Assembly: GCA_018825965.1 (NCBI GenBank)
Contig: JAHKAA010000028.1
Span: 39,051 to 103,050 of the forward strand
DNA length: 64,000 nt
Origin: Gammaproteobacteria bacterium
GTDB lineage: Bacteria > Pseudomonadota > Gammaproteobacteria > Enterobacterales > Alteromonadaceae
Direction of reading: 5' to 3'
Part shown: piece after piece, positions 38,924 through 49,724 of the stretch
Numbering within the stretch: position 1 is the first letter of the stretch
How the letters are laid out: each line of letters opens with the position of its first letter
Made by a program: the position numbers and the translations under genes
Notes under the pieces: generated by a model
What the model saw: only the letters and a program-made list of their open reading frames with translations
Databases searched by the model: none
What the model was told of the DNA's origin: nothing

Positions 38924-40861
38924 ATGAATAAGTGTCTTGCCAGCTTTGTGATGATTGTTTGTTTTTTGCCTTTTTATTCCTCTGCTACAGACGACATTAA
39001 ACAAAGTGTTTTACCTCTGGAGATGTTTTATCAGGGAGAGCGTATTGAACGATTGCGTTTATCGCCCAATGGCAAGCGTCTGGTCGCGTTAAAAAATATC
39101 AAAGAAGACACTTTAATCCAATTGATTGATTTGACCTCTGGTGAGTCTGTTTATCTGGGTAAAACAGACAATAAAAAATACAAATTTGCCTGGGTGCGTT
39201 GGGCTAACGATACTCATTTGCTGGCCAGCTTCCGCTATGGCGATGTTCGCGGCAGAGGTACCAAAACCACTGAAACCCGTTTATTTTCTATTGAAGCTAA
39301 GGCCGGGGCTGAATTGGTCCCTATGGTGAAACCCGTAAGGAAAGGAGAACATCAAAGTCAGTTTCAGGATGATGTAATTAAATTACGTTATCCGGATGAT
39401 GATCATTTTTTACTTGGCCTGGACAGAGAAATGCCGGGTCATGACAGTTTATTTCAGGTGAATGTAAAAACCGGCAAAGCCACATTGGTCCAAAGACACA
39501 GAACCAATGTAGGTTCCTGGCTGGTCGACAGACAAGGCAAGGTCAGAGCCAGCAGAGACTATAACGAAAAAACGACGAGAACTTCTGTGCGTGTATTAAG
39601 GCCTGGTCAGACAGAGTGGACTGAAGCATGGAGTTGGCTGGCCTTTTCTGAAGAGGCCATTTCTATCCTTGGCTTTGGTAAAGACCCTAAAGATTTATAT
39701 ATATCTGCCAATCACGAAGGACGTTCTGCTGTATTTAAAGTGGATTTGAGTCAGGCTGATTTACCCCGCCAGTTGATCATCAGCCACCCGGTGTACGACA
39801 TCGAGGGGTCATTGATTTATTCGGCCGCCCGTGATGAACCTGTAGGTATTTATTTTAGTGATGAAGCCTCTGGCAGTTTATTCTGGGATGAAGAATTTAA
39901 AGCCTTTCAGGCAGGTTTGGATAAAGTGCTGCCTGATACAGTGAACTACATCACGAATTTAAGCTCGGACGACAGAACCTATCTGGTGTATGCAACCAAT
40001 GCCACAACACCAGGTCTATATTTGCTTGGCGACCGGGATGAAAAGTCTCTGTTGCCGCTGGCGGAAACCCATCCGGGACTAAGCGAAGAGCATTTGGTAC
40101 AAAAGAAAAAGGTCAGCTACAAAGCGAGGGACGGCCTGGTTATTGAAGGTTATGTCTCACTACCCAAAGGCAAAGAAGGACCAGGCGCTATGGTGGTATT
40201 ACCGCATGGAGGACCTTTTTCTCAGGATTCCAATAGCTTTGATATCTTTTCAGCCTATCTGGTCAATAAAGGTTATGTGGTATTTCAGCCCAACTTTCGG
40301 GGCTCCAGTGGCTACGGCCACCAGTTTTTGACTCAGGCTGTGGGTCAGTATGGAATGGCAATGCAGGATGATATTACTGACGGTACAGAATATCTGATCG
40401 GAGAAAAAATCGCCGACCCTAAGCGTATTTGTATTATGGGAGCCAGCTATGGTGGATACGCAGCATTATTAGGAGCAGCCCGCACGCCGGACTTGTATCA
40501 GTGTTCTATCAGTTTTGCCGGCATCTCGGACCTGCGTGAACAGCGTAATAGTTACCGTAATTACACCAGTTACAATCTGGCAAAAAAACAGATGGGTAAA
40601 GACAATGATTTGCTGGAGCAGAATTCGCCGTTAAATATGGTCAAAAACATTAAGATCCCAGTCTTGCTGTTGCATGGCACCGAAGATCGCAGCGTCAATG
40701 TGAAGCAAAGCCGCATGATGGCGGATGAGCTGGCAGATGAAAAGAAAGTCTTTACCTATGTAGAAATTGAGGATGGTACCCATTACCTGGATTATCTGCC
40801 ACACCGAAAACAGACCTTTGAAGCCATAGATGCCTTTTTAAACAAATATTTACCGCTCTGA
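38924..40861 (+). CDS. S9-family prolyl oligopeptidase-like peptidase, exported
   Basis: The 645-residue protein has a signal peptide (about 1-21), a beta-propeller N-terminal half with repeated LSPNGKRLVAL-like strands, and a C-terminal alpha/beta hydrolase domain. The catalytic triad reads Ser508 (GASYGGYAA), Asp588 (HGTEDRSVNV) and His620 (DGTHYLDY), the S9C/DPP-type order. It should act on short peptides in the periplasm or outside. Specificity cannot be read. It is monocistronic, ahead of a convergent gene. Confidence 0.9.
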   Translation: MNKCLASFVMIVCFLPFYSSATDDIKQSVLPLEMFYQGERIERLRLSPNGKRLVALKNIKEDTLIQLIDLTSGESVYLGKTDNKKYKFAWVRWANDTHLLASFRYGDVRGRGTKTTETRLFSIEAKAGAELVPMVKPVRKGEHQSQFQDDVIKLRYPDDDHFLLGLDREMPGHDSLFQVNVKTGKATLVQRHRTNVGSWLVDRQGKVRASRDYNEKTTRTSVRVLRPGQTEWTEAWSWLAFSEEAISILGFGKDPKDLYISANHEGRSAVFKVDLSQADLPRQLIISHPVYDIEGSLIYSAARDEPVGIYFSDEASGSLFWDEEFKAFQAGLDKVLPDTVNYITNLSSDDRTYLVYATNATTPGLYLLGDRDEKSLLPLAETHPGLSEEHLVQKKKVSYKARDGLVIEGYVSLPKGKEGPGAMVVLPHGGPFSQDSNSFDIFSAYLVNKGYVVFQPNFRGSSGYGHQFLTQAVGQYGMAMQDDITDGTEYLIGEKIADPKRICIMGASYGGYAALLGAARTPDLYQCSISFAGISDLREQRNSYRNYTSYNLAKKQMGKDNDLLEQNSPLNMVKNIKIPVLLLHGTEDRSVNVKQSRMMADELADEKKVFTYVEIEDGTHYLDYLPHRKQTFEAIDAFLNKYLPL

Positions 40862-40881
40862 GCTTTAACTTATAACGGGCT

Positions 40882-40908
40882 GCAGTGCGTTACAAAAAAG
40901 CGCACTGC
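40882..40908. terminator. Bidirectional hairpin terminator
   Basis: A perfect 8-bp GCAGTGCG/CGCACTGC stem (40882-40889, 40901-40908) lies between the convergent S9 peptidase and LURP-one-like genes. Its plus-strand tail TGTCTGT is only moderately T-rich. Confidence 0.6.
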
Positions 40909-40914
40909 TGTCTG

Positions 40915-41415
40915 TCAGTCATCGTCTATTGTTGAGTTTTTACCTGAGTGCTGAATGCGGTCTATCACTATGACAGCGGCCAGCAATTGAGCTGTCAGTT
41001 TGGGATCAAAAATATCCACACCATAGGTATCTGACCAACTGAACCAGGACTTTGACACTTCAGCCACTACTTTGCCTTTTTGGCTGATTTTGTATTCGTG
41101 TTGCCATAAATTACCCTGCATTTCCAGTTCACCTGCAGGGCCTGTCACAGTAAAACGGCTGGTCCAGAAGGGCCAGAATCTTTTTTGAATAAGCCATTCA
41201 CTGCCATCAGCACAAAGCAGTCGACAGGCTGGCAAAATGGTCAGGTATTTACGTTTAATTTTTAAAAGTTCAGTGCCTCTGTTGTCATACAGCGTCTGGC
41301 TGCTGGATATACTGAAAAACTTGCCTTTGACGCTAAAAGCGGCATTGCCGTTTTCATCTTCAATAATAAAGCTGTCGGTCAGACTAAAAATCTTTTGTTT
41401 AATTTTATATTTCAT
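40915..41415 (-). CDS. LURP-one-related (tubby-like barrel) protein
   Basis: The 166-residue protein looks like a single LURP-one-related barrel: repeated short strands MKYKIKQKIFSLTDSFIIEDENGNAAFSV, DNRGTELLKIKRKYLTILPACRLL, FTVTGPAGELEMQGN and YKISQKGKVVAEVSKSWFSWSDTYGVDI, the last being a family hallmark. Function is unknown; related proteins bind phospholipids. The ATG at 41415 has GGAG at good spacing; the frame to 41448 is not supported. Confidence 0.75.
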   Translation of the reverse strand: MKYKIKQKIFSLTDSFIIEDENGNAAFSVKGKFFSISSSQTLYDNRGTELLKIKRKYLTILPACRLLCADGSEWLIQKRFWPFWTSRFTVTGPAGELEMQGNLWQHEYKISQKGKVVAEVSKSWFSWSDTYGVDIFDPKLTAQLLAAVIVIDRIQHSGKNSTIDDD

Positions 41416-41515
41416 CAGAAAAACTCCGATCAGAAGTGCTGATAACATACTGTATTTTTATATGATTTTTCCAGAGTTCTTTAGTTAAACCCTGAGGTGA
41501 CCACATGGACTGTGT

Positions 41516-42292
41516 TTATTCAAGCTGCAAAGACCAGCCATATTTAGCCAGTATCGCCATATGGGCTTCGCTGCCGTAGACTTTGGCCCAACTTTGACGT
41601 AAATGATCGCGCTGCTGTTGCGTCATGCCACTACGACTGGCGGCAAAATACACAGGGTTGCGGTTGACCACCAGATGTTCACTGTACAACCTGGCAATAT
41701 CCGGATGCTTTTTCGCCCATTCCTGGTACTGAGCTCTGTCTTCAATCACGCCCAACACTCTGCTTCGTTCCAGAAAACCCAGTTTATGTGAAATGGTTTT
41801 TGCATCCAGCAGCTTTTTGGCGAAATCAGGGTTTTGTTGTAACCTTTGATATTCCTCACCATAAAAGGCTTCCCGCAACACGCCAATTTGACCCGGTAGC
41901 CACATGACGTCGGCGAGCGTCTGGGTTCTGGTTTGATAATCTTTGTGCAGCACTAATACGGCTTCTTCCACATAATGGCTACCAATAAAATCAGCAAAGC
42001 GCTCCCGTTCCGGACTTTTTGACATCGTCATCATTAAATCAAGCTGGCCTTCCTGCAACATACTCAGTCCTCTGGACCAGGGCACTTTTACCAATTGCAG
42101 TTTGCAGTTGGCTGTGTTGGCTAACAAGTCCAACAGCTCCAGATGCAAAAAATGCCATAAACCCGGTTCTTTGCTGTTTTGATAATGTTGTTCGGTAATT
42201 TGGGCTGATAAAATGCAGTCTGTGGCTTTTTCTGTAGCAAAGAGGGCCGGACTAAAAAGGCTACAAAAAACAATAAGACAGCTGAACTTCAT
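41516..42292 (-). CDS. Periplasmic solute-binding protein (SBP_bac_3-like)
   Basis: The 258-residue protein starts with a signal peptide (about 1-19, cleavage near LFA-TE) and has the type 2 periplasmic binding protein shape: LELLDLLANTANCKLQLVKVPWSRGLSMLQEGQLDLMMTMSKSPERERFADF, then LREAFYGEEYQRL and SWAKVYG. No permease or ATPase genes adjoin it, so it may serve as an orphan sensor or binding protein. The ligand is unknown; related proteins bind amino acids. Confidence 0.75.
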   Translation of the reverse strand: MKFSCLIVFCSLFSPALFATEKATDCILSAQITEQHYQNSKEPGLWHFLHLELLDLLANTANCKLQLVKVPWSRGLSMLQEGQLDLMMTMSKSPERERFADFIGSHYVEEAVLVLHKDYQTRTQTLADVMWLPGQIGVLREAFYGEEYQRLQQNPDFAKKLLDAKTISHKLGFLERSRVLGVIEDRAQYQEWAKKHPDIARLYSEHLVVNRNPVYFAASRSGMTQQQRDHLRQSWAKVYGSEAHMAILAKYGWSLQLE

Positions 42293-42374
42293 GCCTGGAC
42301 TGCTCCAACAAAAACTTGTCTTCAGAGCATAGCTGTAAATGACGGTAAATTGCGAGCAGGAAACAGGGCATCGT

Positions 42375-42394
42375 CAAAATGCCCTTGTAAAAAA
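42375..42394 (-). terminator. Weak terminator after hisIE
   Basis: An AGGGCAT/ATGCCCT hairpin lies about 20 bp downstream of the hisIE stop on the minus strand and is followed by GTTTC. The T-tail is short, so the call is weak. Confidence 0.35.
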
Positions 42395-42412
42395 CTGTTC
42401 TGAGACTCAGCT

Positions 42413-43045
42413 TCAGCTTTTTTTCTGATGCCGTTGTTTTAATACTTCGAGTACATCATGCAACGCCAAATCCTGGCTTTTTAGTAAAACCAGCAAGTGA
42501 TAGATCAGATCCGCAGCTTCGTTTTTTAGTTCTTCTCTATCGCCTACAGTGGCTGCCAGAGCGGTTTCCACCCCTTCTTCACCGACTTTTTGCGCTATAC
42601 GTTTGACGCCTTTGGCAAACAAAGAGGCGGTGTAGCTGGAACCTGGGTCAGCGCCGTACCTGCTGTGGATCACTTGTTCCAACTGGTCTAAAAAGGCTAA
42701 ATCGGGCTGATTGGCATCTTCTGCGTGCCAGCAGCTTTCTGTGCCAACATGACAAGTAGGACCAATAGGCAGAACCAAAGCCAGAATACTGTCGTTGTCG
42801 CAGTCTGCTGCGATGCTGTGTAATTTCAGCCTATGGCCCGAGCTTTCGCCTTTGGTCCATAAGCGGTTTTTACTGCGGCTGAAAAAGGTCACATCCCCAG
42901 TTTCCAGGCTTTTTTGCAGCGCCTCTTTGTTGGCAAAACCCTGCATCAGCACTTTGCCTGAGCGGGCATGTTGCACTATGACGGGCAACAAGCCATCACC
43001 TTTGCTGAAATCCAGCTGGTCCAGGTTGGTTAAATTCAGTTTCAT
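42413..43045 (-). CDS. hisI: Bifunctional phosphoribosyl-AMP cyclohydrolase/phosphoribosyl-ATP pyrophosphohydrolase
   Basis: The fused HisIE protein catalyses histidine steps 2 and 3. The 210-residue protein has HisI first ([44 protein letters not shown] and [10 protein letters not shown] zinc residues) and HisE after about residue 110 ([21 protein letters not shown], then [13 protein letters not shown]). It is the last gene of the his operon and overlaps hisF by 4 nt. The enteric fused form is kept. Confidence 0.97.
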   Translation of the reverse strand: MKLNLTNLDQLDFSKGDGLLPVIVQHARSGKVLMQGFANKEALQKSLETGDVTFFSRSKNRLWTKGESSGHRLKLHSIAADCDNDSILALVLPIGPTCHVGTESCWHAEDANQPDLAFLDQLEQVIHSRYGADPGSSYTASLFAKGVKRIAQKVGEEGVETALAATVGDREELKNEAADLIYHLLVLLKSQDLALHDVLEVLKQRHQKKS

Positions 43046-43815
43046 GGCCTGATCTCCAGCTTATGCTCTAATAAAAATGCTTTTAGCTCTGGTATAGGAA
43101 TAATACCTTTGTGAAACACCGAAGCGGCTAAAGCGCCGTCTACATCGGCTTGTTCAAATACATCGGCAAAATGCTGCATGCTACCCGCGCCACCACTGGC
43201 AATCAGCGGCACTTTGCAGGCATTTCGTATCAGTTGCAGTTGTATGAGGTCATAGCCCTGGCGTACACCATCCTGATTCATACAGTTCAGCACTATTTCG
43301 CCAGCACCCAGCTCCTGCACCCGCTTGACCCAATCCAGTGTTAACCAGCGGGTTTTTTGGGTGCGGCTTTCATCGCCTGTGAACTGATAGACCTGATATT
43401 GGCCTGTTTCTTTATCAAAAAAGCTGTCGATGCCTATGACCACACATTGCTGACCAAAGCTATGCTCCAGCTCGCTAATGAGTTCAGGCCGTGCCAGGGC
43501 AGGGCTATTGACAGAGATTTTATCTGCACCCATTTCCAGAATAAGGCCAGCATCAGCCACAGATTTAATACCACCAGCCACACAAAAAGGTATGTCGATC
43601 ACTTCGGCTATACAGCGCACCCAGCTTTTATCGACCACACGGCCATCGCTGGAAGCGGTGATATCGTAAAATACCAGCTCGTCAGCGCCTTGTTCGGCAT
43701 AAGCTTTGGCAAGCGGCACTATATCGCCGATGATTTCGTGGTTACGAAACTGCACACCTTTGACCACTTTGCCATCGCGCACGTCTAAACAAGGAATTAT
43801 GCGTCTTGCCAGCAT
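43042..43815 (-). CDS. hisF: Imidazole glycerol phosphate synthase cyclase subunit
   Basis: HisF receives ammonia from HisH and makes imidazole glycerol phosphate plus AICAR. The 257-residue TIM barrel has the N-terminal catalytic Asp in [29 protein letters not shown], the second catalytic Asp in [15 protein letters not shown] (here VLNCMNQDG) and [11 protein letters not shown]. It overlaps hisA by 19 nt and hisI by 4 nt. Length equals E. coli HisF (258). Confidence 0.97.
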   Translation of the reverse strand: MLARRIIPCLDVRDGKVVKGVQFRNHEIIGDIVPLAKAYAEQGADELVFYDITASSDGRVVDKSWVRCIAEVIDIPFCVAGGIKSVADAGLILEMGADKISVNSPALARPELISELEHSFGQQCVVIGIDSFFDKETGQYQVYQFTGDESRTQKTRWLTLDWVKRVQELGAGEIVLNCMNQDGVRQGYDLIQLQLIRNACKVPLIASGGAGSMQHFADVFEQADVDGALAASVFHKGIIPIPELKAFLLEHKLEIRP

Positions 43816-44534
43816 TGCATTGCCTCCTCTGCGGTGAACTTACCTTCCAGCAAGGCCCGGCCTAAAATCACGCCTGCCACGCCGGTTGGCTTTAAAGCTT
43901 TGATATCCGCCAAAGATCCAACACCACCAGAGGCTTGCCACTGAATTTGTGGGTACTTTTGCACCAGCTCGGCGTACAAGGCAACATTAGGCCCCTGCAA
44001 AGTGCCGTCTTTACTGATGTCGGTGCAAAGCACATGTTTAGCGCCAGCTGCAATAAAACCATCCAGCACCTGCTCAAGCGTAATAGTCGACTCTTCAATC
44101 CAGCCGTGGCTTGGCAAAGTTTTGTCGCCTTTGGCATTAATAGCCACATCCAGCGCCAGAACTATTTTGTCGCCGCCATAAGCTCGTAACCAGGCTTGCA
44201 CTGTTTCTGGCTCACGAATAGCCACACTGCCTACCACAACACGGCTGGCACCAGCTGCTAATAACTGTTCTACATCTGCTGCTGTACGCACACCACCACC
44301 GACCTGGACGGGCAGAGGCGCATTTTTCATTAAGGTCGTTAACAGCTCAAGCTGGCGATCAGCGGCATTTTTTGCGCCAGTTAAATCCACCAAATGCAAA
44401 AGTCCTGCGCCAGCTTCGGCGTATAAGTCGCGTAGCTGCAATGGAGTTTGTGCATATTCAGTGGTTTTATCGTAGCTGCCCTGATAAAGCCGCACTGTTT
44501 TACCTTGTATCAAATCTATAGCTGGAATAATCAC
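43797..44534 (-). CDS. hisA: Phosphoribosylformimino-5-aminoimidazole carboxamide ribotide isomerase
   Basis: HisA opens the ribose of ProFAR in histidine synthesis. The 245-residue TIM barrel has [17 protein letters not shown] with the catalytic Asp, [35 protein letters not shown] with the second Asp, and [11 protein letters not shown]. It lies between hisH (36 bp gap, the only real gap in the operon) and hisF. Confidence 0.97.
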   Translation of the reverse strand: MIIPAIDLIQGKTVRLYQGSYDKTTEYAQTPLQLRDLYAEAGAGLLHLVDLTGAKNAADRQLELLTTLMKNAPLPVQVGGGVRTAADVEQLLAAGASRVVVGSVAIREPETVQAWLRAYGGDKIVLALDVAINAKGDKTLPSHGWIEESTITLEQVLDGFIAAGAKHVLCTDISKDGTLQGPNVALYAELVQKYPQIQWQASGGVGSLADIKALKPTGVAGVILGRALLEGKFTAEEAMQCWQDA

Positions 44535-44570
44535 GTTTAATCCTGTTACGGCAAGGCCGGGTGAAAAAAA

Positions 44571-45173
44571 TTAACCATTAAAAGCCAGAAAATTCTGTAA
44601 TAAACGAGCACCGACAGCACCTGAACGTTCAGGGTGGAACTGCGCTCCAAGCTTATTGCCTTTGCCAATTACAGCAGCAAAATCACTGCCGTAATTGCAG
44701 CGTGCTAAGGTGGTATCGGATGGCGCTACGGCAAAACTATGGACAAAATACAGATAATCTTTTTCGCCTATGCCTTTAAGTAGAGGATGATTTTGTGCGC
44801 TGTCTTCTACCTGCAACGTATTCCAGCCCATATGAGGCAAACGTAAATCACCGACTTGCATGCGTTTGACCTGACCTGGAATTAACCCTAAACAGTCGAC
44901 ATCCCCTTCTTCACTGCGGTCGGTCAACAGCTGCATACCTAAACAAATGCCTAAAAGTGGCTGCTCTGCCTGTTGTAAGGTGGTGATTAAATCGCGTTCA
45001 TGCAAATTCGCCATCGCCTGACGGGCAGCTCCAACTCCTGGCACTAATAAACGGCTGGCGTTTTTAATCACTGTTAAATCGCGGCTGACTTTGGCATCCA
45101 CACCCAGGCGCTTAAAGGCACAATAGACAGAGCTGATATTGGCGCAGCCTGTATCTACAATCACCAAAGACAT
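44571..45173 (-). CDS. hisH: Imidazole glycerol phosphate synthase glutaminase subunit
   Basis: HisH hydrolyses glutamine and channels ammonia to HisF. The 200-residue class I glutamine amidotransferase has the oxyanion strand LLVPGVGAARQAM, the nucleophile Cys in LLGICLGMQLLTD, and the His-Glu pair near the end in GAQFHPERSG. It overlaps the hisB stop by one base. Confidence 0.97.
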   Translation of the reverse strand: MSLVIVDTGCANISSVYCAFKRLGVDAKVSRDLTVIKNASRLLVPGVGAARQAMANLHERDLITTLQQAEQPLLGICLGMQLLTDRSEEGDVDCLGLIPGQVKRMQVGDLRLPHMGWNTLQVEDSAQNHPLLKGIGEKDYLYFVHSFAVAPSDTTLARCNYGSDFAAVIGKGNKLGAQFHPERSGAVGARLLQNFLAFNG

Positions 45174-46243
45174 TAAAGCACTCCTTTACTGCTTGGCAGG
45201 GCTTCACCCGACACTTTAATAGCCTGGCCCAAAGCTCTGCCAAAAGCTTTAAATAAACCTTCCACCATATGGTGTTTATTGCCAGGGCTGACTGATAAGT
45301 GCAGTGTCATCAGCATGGCATCACTTAAAGAGCGGAAGAAGTGGTGCACCATTTCCAGGTTCATGGTGCCGACAGCACCCTGGCCTAAATCGGCGTCAAA
45401 CTTCAGCAGCGGACGGCCGGATAAATCCAGCACACATTCAGCGCGGCATTCATCCATAGGCAAGACAAAACCAAAGCGGGTAATACCTTTTTTATTGCCA
45501 AGAGCTTGTTTTAACGCCTGACCTAAAGCCAGGGCTGTATCTTCCACGCTGTGGTGATCGTCTATGTGTAAGTCGCCTTTCACTTTGAGTTGCAGGCTAA
45601 AACCGCCGTGAGTGGCAATTTGGTCCAGCATATGGTCAAAAAAGCCAACGCCGGTCTCAATCAGATTGCCACCTTGCTGATCTAAATCAACGTTCACCTG
45701 AATATCGGTTTCGCGGGTAACCCGATTGACGCTGCCTTTACGGCCTTTGCTTAACAGCTGTTGGGTGATTGCTTTCCAGCCTAAAGTGTCGCGGTCGTAA
45801 CGGAAGGACGGAAGGCCCATATTTTCCGCCAGTTGCACGTCGGTTAAACGGTCGCCAATGACAAAAGAGTTGGTGAAATCTACTTTACCTTGCTGCAGAT
45901 AATCTTTAACTAAACCCAGCTTCGGTTTGCGGCAACTGCAGTTGTCGCTGTCAAAGTGCGGACAAATTAAAATATCGTCAAAATGAATACCCTGCGAATT
46001 CAGCAACTGCATCATTTTTTCCTGCGGCGCATCAAAAGTATCACGCGGGAAACTACTGGTGCCAAGGCCATCCTGATTAGTCACCATCACCAATGAATAA
46101 CCTGCGGCCTGCAGCTTGAGTAATGAAGGCACCAGGTCCGGCTCGTACGCCAGTTTTTCCAGTGAATCCAGTTGTTTATCTACAGGAGGTTCTTCCACCA
46201 TAGTGCCGTCACGGTCGATAAATAAAATAGCTTTGGCACTCAT
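45173..46243 (-). CDS. hisB: Bifunctional histidinol-phosphatase/imidazoleglycerol-phosphate dehydratase
   Basis: The 356-residue protein fuses an N-terminal HAD phosphatase ([12 protein letters not shown] with the DxD nucleophile pair, a zinc loop [14 protein letters not shown] and [11 protein letters not shown]) to a C-terminal dehydratase (about residue 168 onward) with the metal-binding [20 protein letters not shown] and [18 protein letters not shown] motifs. The fusion is the enteric type. It overlaps hisC by 4 nt. Confidence 0.97.
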   Translation of the reverse strand: MSAKAILFIDRDGTMVEEPPVDKQLDSLEKLAYEPDLVPSLLKLQAAGYSLVMVTNQDGLGTSSFPRDTFDAPQEKMMQLLNSQGIHFDDILICPHFDSDNCSCRKPKLGLVKDYLQQGKVDFTNSFVIGDRLTDVQLAENMGLPSFRYDRDTLGWKAITQQLLSKGRKGSVNRVTRETDIQVNVDLDQQGGNLIETGVGFFDHMLDQIATHGGFSLQLKVKGDLHIDDHHSVEDTALALGQALKQALGNKKGITRFGFVLPMDECRAECVLDLSGRPLLKFDADLGQGAVGTMNLEMVHHFFRSLSDAMLMTLHLSVSPGNKHHMVEGLFKAFGRALGQAIKVSGEALPSSKGVL

Positions 46244-47331
46244 AAAGACTCCTGTTTCTCTGAATTTGGTGATAAAGAATAAGACGACATAATTTGTTGT
46301 AACTGCGCCATTTCATCTGGCGAACCTATAGACACCCTCACCACCTGACCTAAACCCAGCTGACTGGATTGGTTGCGGATCAGCACACCTTGCTCTGCAA
46401 TAAAAGTCACCAGTTCAGCAGCATCAGGCACAGCAAGCAGCACATAGTTGGCCTTGGATGGATAGACACGGCTTACATAACTCAGAGTTGTAGCAAAAGC
46501 ACTAAAGCTGTCACGCAAGCTATTGATTTGCTCAACTGTGGCACGCATTTTTTGCTGGCCTTGCGCTGATAACGCCTGTACTGCAATTTCAGCCACAGGA
46601 GCTGGCACAGGGTAGGGCGCTATCATCTGACGAAGTGCTGCAATCACAGAAGGCTCCGCCAAAGTAAAACCACAACGCAGACCTGCCAAAGCAAAAGCTT
46701 TGGATAAAGTACGCAGTACTACTAAGTTGCTGTATTGATTTAATAAAGCAGCCACTGAGGCTTCTGGCGCAAACTCAATATAAGCTTCATCGACCACCAC
46801 TAACGCTTTATCTTTATAAAACTCCAGCACCTCGACAATTTGCTGACGGGGTATTAAATCGCCGGTCGGGTTATTTGGGCTACAAATAAATACCAGTTTT
46901 ACATTGGCTTTTTGTGCAAATAAAGCCGGCAGATCTAACCTCAACTCTTGGGTTAAAGGCACTATATTGACATCCACTAGCTGACTTTCAGCGCTGATTT
47001 TGTACATGCCATAAGTAGGCGGGCAAATGCTGATGGCATCCTGACCTGGTTCACAGAAGCTACGGATCAGAAGCTCAATACCTTCATCCGCACCACGACT
47101 GGTCAGCACCTGATTGGTTGCTACGCCTGCATAAGATGCATAAGCGCTGATCAGCTCTTTTGGCTGACAATCCGGGTATCTGTTGTACTGGCCTGACAGT
47201 CTATAGTCTGTTGCCATAGAATTTTCGTTGGCATTGAGCCAGACCGAGCCGCCACTCATACTTAAGCGGGCTGACGCATAAGGCACCAGTTGTTGCACTT
47301 TTTGCCTGGCTAAAGAACTGATACGGCTCAT
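46240..47331 (-). CDS. hisC: Histidinol-phosphate aminotransferase
   Basis: HisC is a PLP enzyme that aminates imidazole acetol phosphate with glutamate. The 363-residue class I/II aminotransferase has the [10 protein letters not shown]-terminal arm, [24 protein letters not shown] with the PLP-ring Asp, and [15 protein letters not shown] carrying the Schiff-base lysine. It overlaps hisD and hisB by 4 nt each. Confidence 0.96.
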   Translation of the reverse strand: MSRISSLARQKVQQLVPYASARLSMSGGSVWLNANENSMATDYRLSGQYNRYPDCQPKELISAYASYAGVATNQVLTSRGADEGIELLIRSFCEPGQDAISICPPTYGMYKISAESQLVDVNIVPLTQELRLDLPALFAQKANVKLVFICSPNNPTGDLIPRQQIVEVLEFYKDKALVVVDEAYIEFAPEASVAALLNQYSNLVVLRTLSKAFALAGLRCGFTLAEPSVIAALRQMIAPYPVPAPVAEIAVQALSAQGQQKMRATVEQINSLRDSFSAFATTLSYVSRVYPSKANYVLLAVPDAAELVTFIAEQGVLIRNQSSQLGLGQVVRVSIGSPDEMAQLQQIMSSYSLSPNSEKQESL

Positions 47332-48671
47332 GAACGATTTTCCTCTGAAATTTTTGCGTTAAGCTCTAACTCTGCCAATCGATAAGACACTGCATTGGCG
47401 TGTGCATCTAATCCTTCAGCTTTAGCCAGTTTGACAATAGTGGGGCCTAAATCCCGCATGCCCTCTGCTGTTAAGGTCTGCACTGTGTAACGGCGATAAA
47501 AATCGGCCAAACTTAAACTGCTGTGGTTACGGCTGTAGCCATAAGTGGGCAGCACATGATTGGTGCCGCTGGCATAATCACCTGCTGATTCAGGCGTATA
47601 AGGGCCAACAAAAATACTGGCGGCGTTGGTCAGTTTGCCCAGCAAAGCCTGATCGTCAGCGGTTTGAATAATTAAGTGTTCAGGCGCGTATTGATTACTC
47701 ACTAAAGCCGCTGTCGCTAAATCCGGCGTTAAAATCAGTCTGCTGTTGCTCAGGGCTTTTTTAGCAATTTCAGCCCGGGGTAATAAAGCCGTCTGACGTT
47801 TAAGCTCACTGATTGTATTGACCAGTAAAGCTTCACTTGGGCTTACCAACACCACTTGGGAGTCCGGGCCGTGTTCGGCTTGGGATAATAAATCTGCCGC
47901 TACAAAAACCGGATTGGCGTTGTCATCAGCAATCACCAAAACTTCAGAAGGACCGGCTGGCATATCAATAGCAGCACCTCGTGGATCCTGGCTGACTTGC
48001 TGTTTGGCTTCGGTCACAAATCGATTGCCTGGCCCAAAAACCTTATCCACTTTGCCAATACTTTCAGTGCCATAGGCCAAAGCCGCAATAGCCTGAGCAC
48101 CACCTAAAGTATAAATCTCAGTGATGCCACAAAGTGTCGCTGCATACACAATCTCAGCGGCAATGTCGCCCGCTTCAGGCTGACCTGGAGGCGTGACTAA
48201 CACCACACGACGACAACCTGCCAGTTGAGCTGGCACACCCAGCATCAGTACAGTGGAAGGCAAAGGGGCGCTGCCACCAGGTACATACAAACCGACCTGA
48301 TCCAAAGCGCTGTAATTGAGCTCACACACCACACCAGGTTGAGTTTCAATGCGGATATTTTCTGGCAACTGAGCTGCATGAAAGGTGCGGATATTACGAT
48401 ACGCAATCTGAATAGCAATTTTCAGCTCGTCCGATAAAGAGGCGATTAAGCTTTGTTGCAACTCATCCGACAAACGCAAAGGGTTGCTTGAAAGCTTGTC
48501 AAATTCGCGGCTAAAACGCAGCAAAGCTGTATCACCTTCGCTTCGCACTGCACTGATAATATCCTTAACACTTTGTTTTAAGCTGTCGGATTCCTGCTGC
48601 AGCGGGCGCTCCAACAACGCCTGCTGCGCCGTTTTATCCAGTTGTTGCCAGTTGCTGATCGGATACAACAT
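47328..48671 (-). CDS. hisD: Histidinol dehydrogenase
   Basis: HisD oxidises histidinol to histidine with two NAD and a zinc ion. The 447-residue protein has GLYVPGGSAPLPSTVLM, the GPGNRFVTEAKQQV signature, DMPAGPSEVLVIAD, QAEHGPDSQVV, APEHLIIQT and GTNHVLPTYGYSR. It starts 3 bp after the hisG stop. Confidence 0.97.
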   Translation of the reverse strand: MLYPISNWQQLDKTAQQALLERPLQQESDSLKQSVKDIISAVRSEGDTALLRFSREFDKLSSNPLRLSDELQQSLIASLSDELKIAIQIAYRNIRTFHAAQLPENIRIETQPGVVCELNYSALDQVGLYVPGGSAPLPSTVLMLGVPAQLAGCRRVVLVTPPGQPEAGDIAAEIVYAATLCGITEIYTLGGAQAIAALAYGTESIGKVDKVFGPGNRFVTEAKQQVSQDPRGAAIDMPAGPSEVLVIADDNANPVFVAADLLSQAEHGPDSQVVLVSPSEALLVNTISELKRQTALLPRAEIAKKALSNSRLILTPDLATAALVSNQYAPEHLIIQTADDQALLGKLTNAASIFVGPYTPESAGDYASGTNHVLPTYGYSRNHSSLSLADFYRRYTVQTLTAEGMRDLGPTIVKLAKAEGLDAHANAVSYRLAELELNAKISEENRS

Positions 48672-48674
48672 GCC

Positions 48675-49577
48675 TTACTCCATCATCTTTTCAATGGGTA
48701 ATACAAGAATGGAGCTGGCACCTAAGCCTTTCAGTTGCTCCATGGTTTCCCAGAACAAAGTTTCGCTGCTGACCACATGCAAAGCCACTAAATCGTCATT
48801 GCCTGCCAGTGGCAATAAAGTAGGATTTTCGGCACCAGGCAGCAGAGCTATGACTTCCTGCAAACGGGCGCGTGGTGCGTGTAACATAATGTATTTGCTT
48901 TCATTGGCTTGCATTACGCCCTGAATACGGGGCATTAGTTTATTAATCAGTTTCAGTTGTTTCTCATCCGCTAAATCACGGCGCTGAATAAGCACAGCTT
49001 TAGAGCGGTAAATCACTTCCACTTCTTTTAAACCATTGGCTTCTAAGGTGGCACCAGTCGAGACTAAATCACAAATGGCGTCGGCTAAACCGGCTCGTGG
49101 TGCCACTTCAACTGAGCCTTTTAAATTGACGATACGGCAATTGACACCCTTTTGTTTTAAATAGCGGTTTAATAAGCGTGGGTAAGTGGTGGCAATAGTA
49201 CGGCCTTCTAAATCCTTGATGGATGTATAGTCTTCTTCCTGCGGCACAGCGATAGATAAACGGCAGCCACCAAAATCGAGGCGGGCCAACACAGTGTAAT
49301 CGTAAGTTTCGTTGTCCATTTGGCGCTGAAGTGACACTTCTTCCAGCACGTTTTCGCCAACAAAACCTAAGTCACAGACGCCATCCATCACTAAACCCGG
49401 AATATCGTCATCGCGCACCCGCAGTAAGTCGATATCCATATTTTCGACATGAGCGATCAGGCGTTGTTCACGTAAATTAATTTTTAAACCACAGCTGGTT
49501 AACAGGGCCTGAGAGTCTTGCGAAAGGCGGCCTGACTTCTGAATGGCGATACGTAATCTGTTGGTAGTGACTGTCAT
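48675..49577 (-). CDS. hisG: ATP phosphoribosyltransferase (long form)
   Basis: HisG commits ATP and PRPP to histidine synthesis and is feedback-inhibited by histidine. At 300 residues it is the long form with a C-terminal regulatory domain, so HisZ is not needed. Visible motifs are [33 protein letters not shown], and [18 protein letters not shown] in the PRPP site. The ATG at 49577 follows AAGGA; the frame back to 49625 would run into the attenuator. Confidence 0.97.
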   Translation of the reverse strand: MTVTTNRLRIAIQKSGRLSQDSQALLTSCGLKINLREQRLIAHVENMDIDLLRVRDDDIPGLVMDGVCDLGFVGENVLEEVSLQRQMDNETYDYTVLARLDFGGCRLSIAVPQEEDYTSIKDLEGRTIATTYPRLLNRYLKQKGVNCRIVNLKGSVEVAPRAGLADAICDLVSTGATLEANGLKEVEVIYRSKAVLIQRRDLADEKQLKLINKLMPRIQGVMQANESKYIMLHAPRARLQEVIALLPGAENPTLLPLAGNDDLVALHVVSSETLFWETMEQLKGLGASSILVLPIEKMME

Positions 49578-49621
49578 ATTATTTAGTTCCTTATAAAAGC
49601 TGGGGCCTTTAAAATCGTAAA

Positions 49622-49650
49622 ACAAAAACCCCGGGATTTTAGCCCCGGGG
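49622..49650 (-). terminator. his operon attenuator terminator
   Basis: On the minus strand a 7-bp CCCCGGG/CCCGGGG stem is followed by TTTTTGTTTT, 45 bp upstream of the hisG start and 75 bp after the leader peptide stop. It is the expected terminator arm of his attenuation; the hairpin at 49683-49708 is likely to form alternative pairings. Confidence 0.9.
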
Positions 49651-49682
49651 TTCAGTTGGAATTGGTTTGCACTTTTCCACCA

Positions 49683-49708
49683 GAGGCTGGTTATAACCTA
49701 GCCTCCAA
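49683..49708 (-). promoter_or_regulatory. his leader pause/antiterminator hairpin
   Basis: A GAGGC/GCCTC stem with an inner GGTTATAACC palindrome lies between the leader peptide and the terminator. Position suggests the pause or alternative-pairing element of attenuation. The exact antiterminator pairing was not folded. Confidence 0.5.
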
Positions 49709-49724
49709 TGTCAACACGGACCGG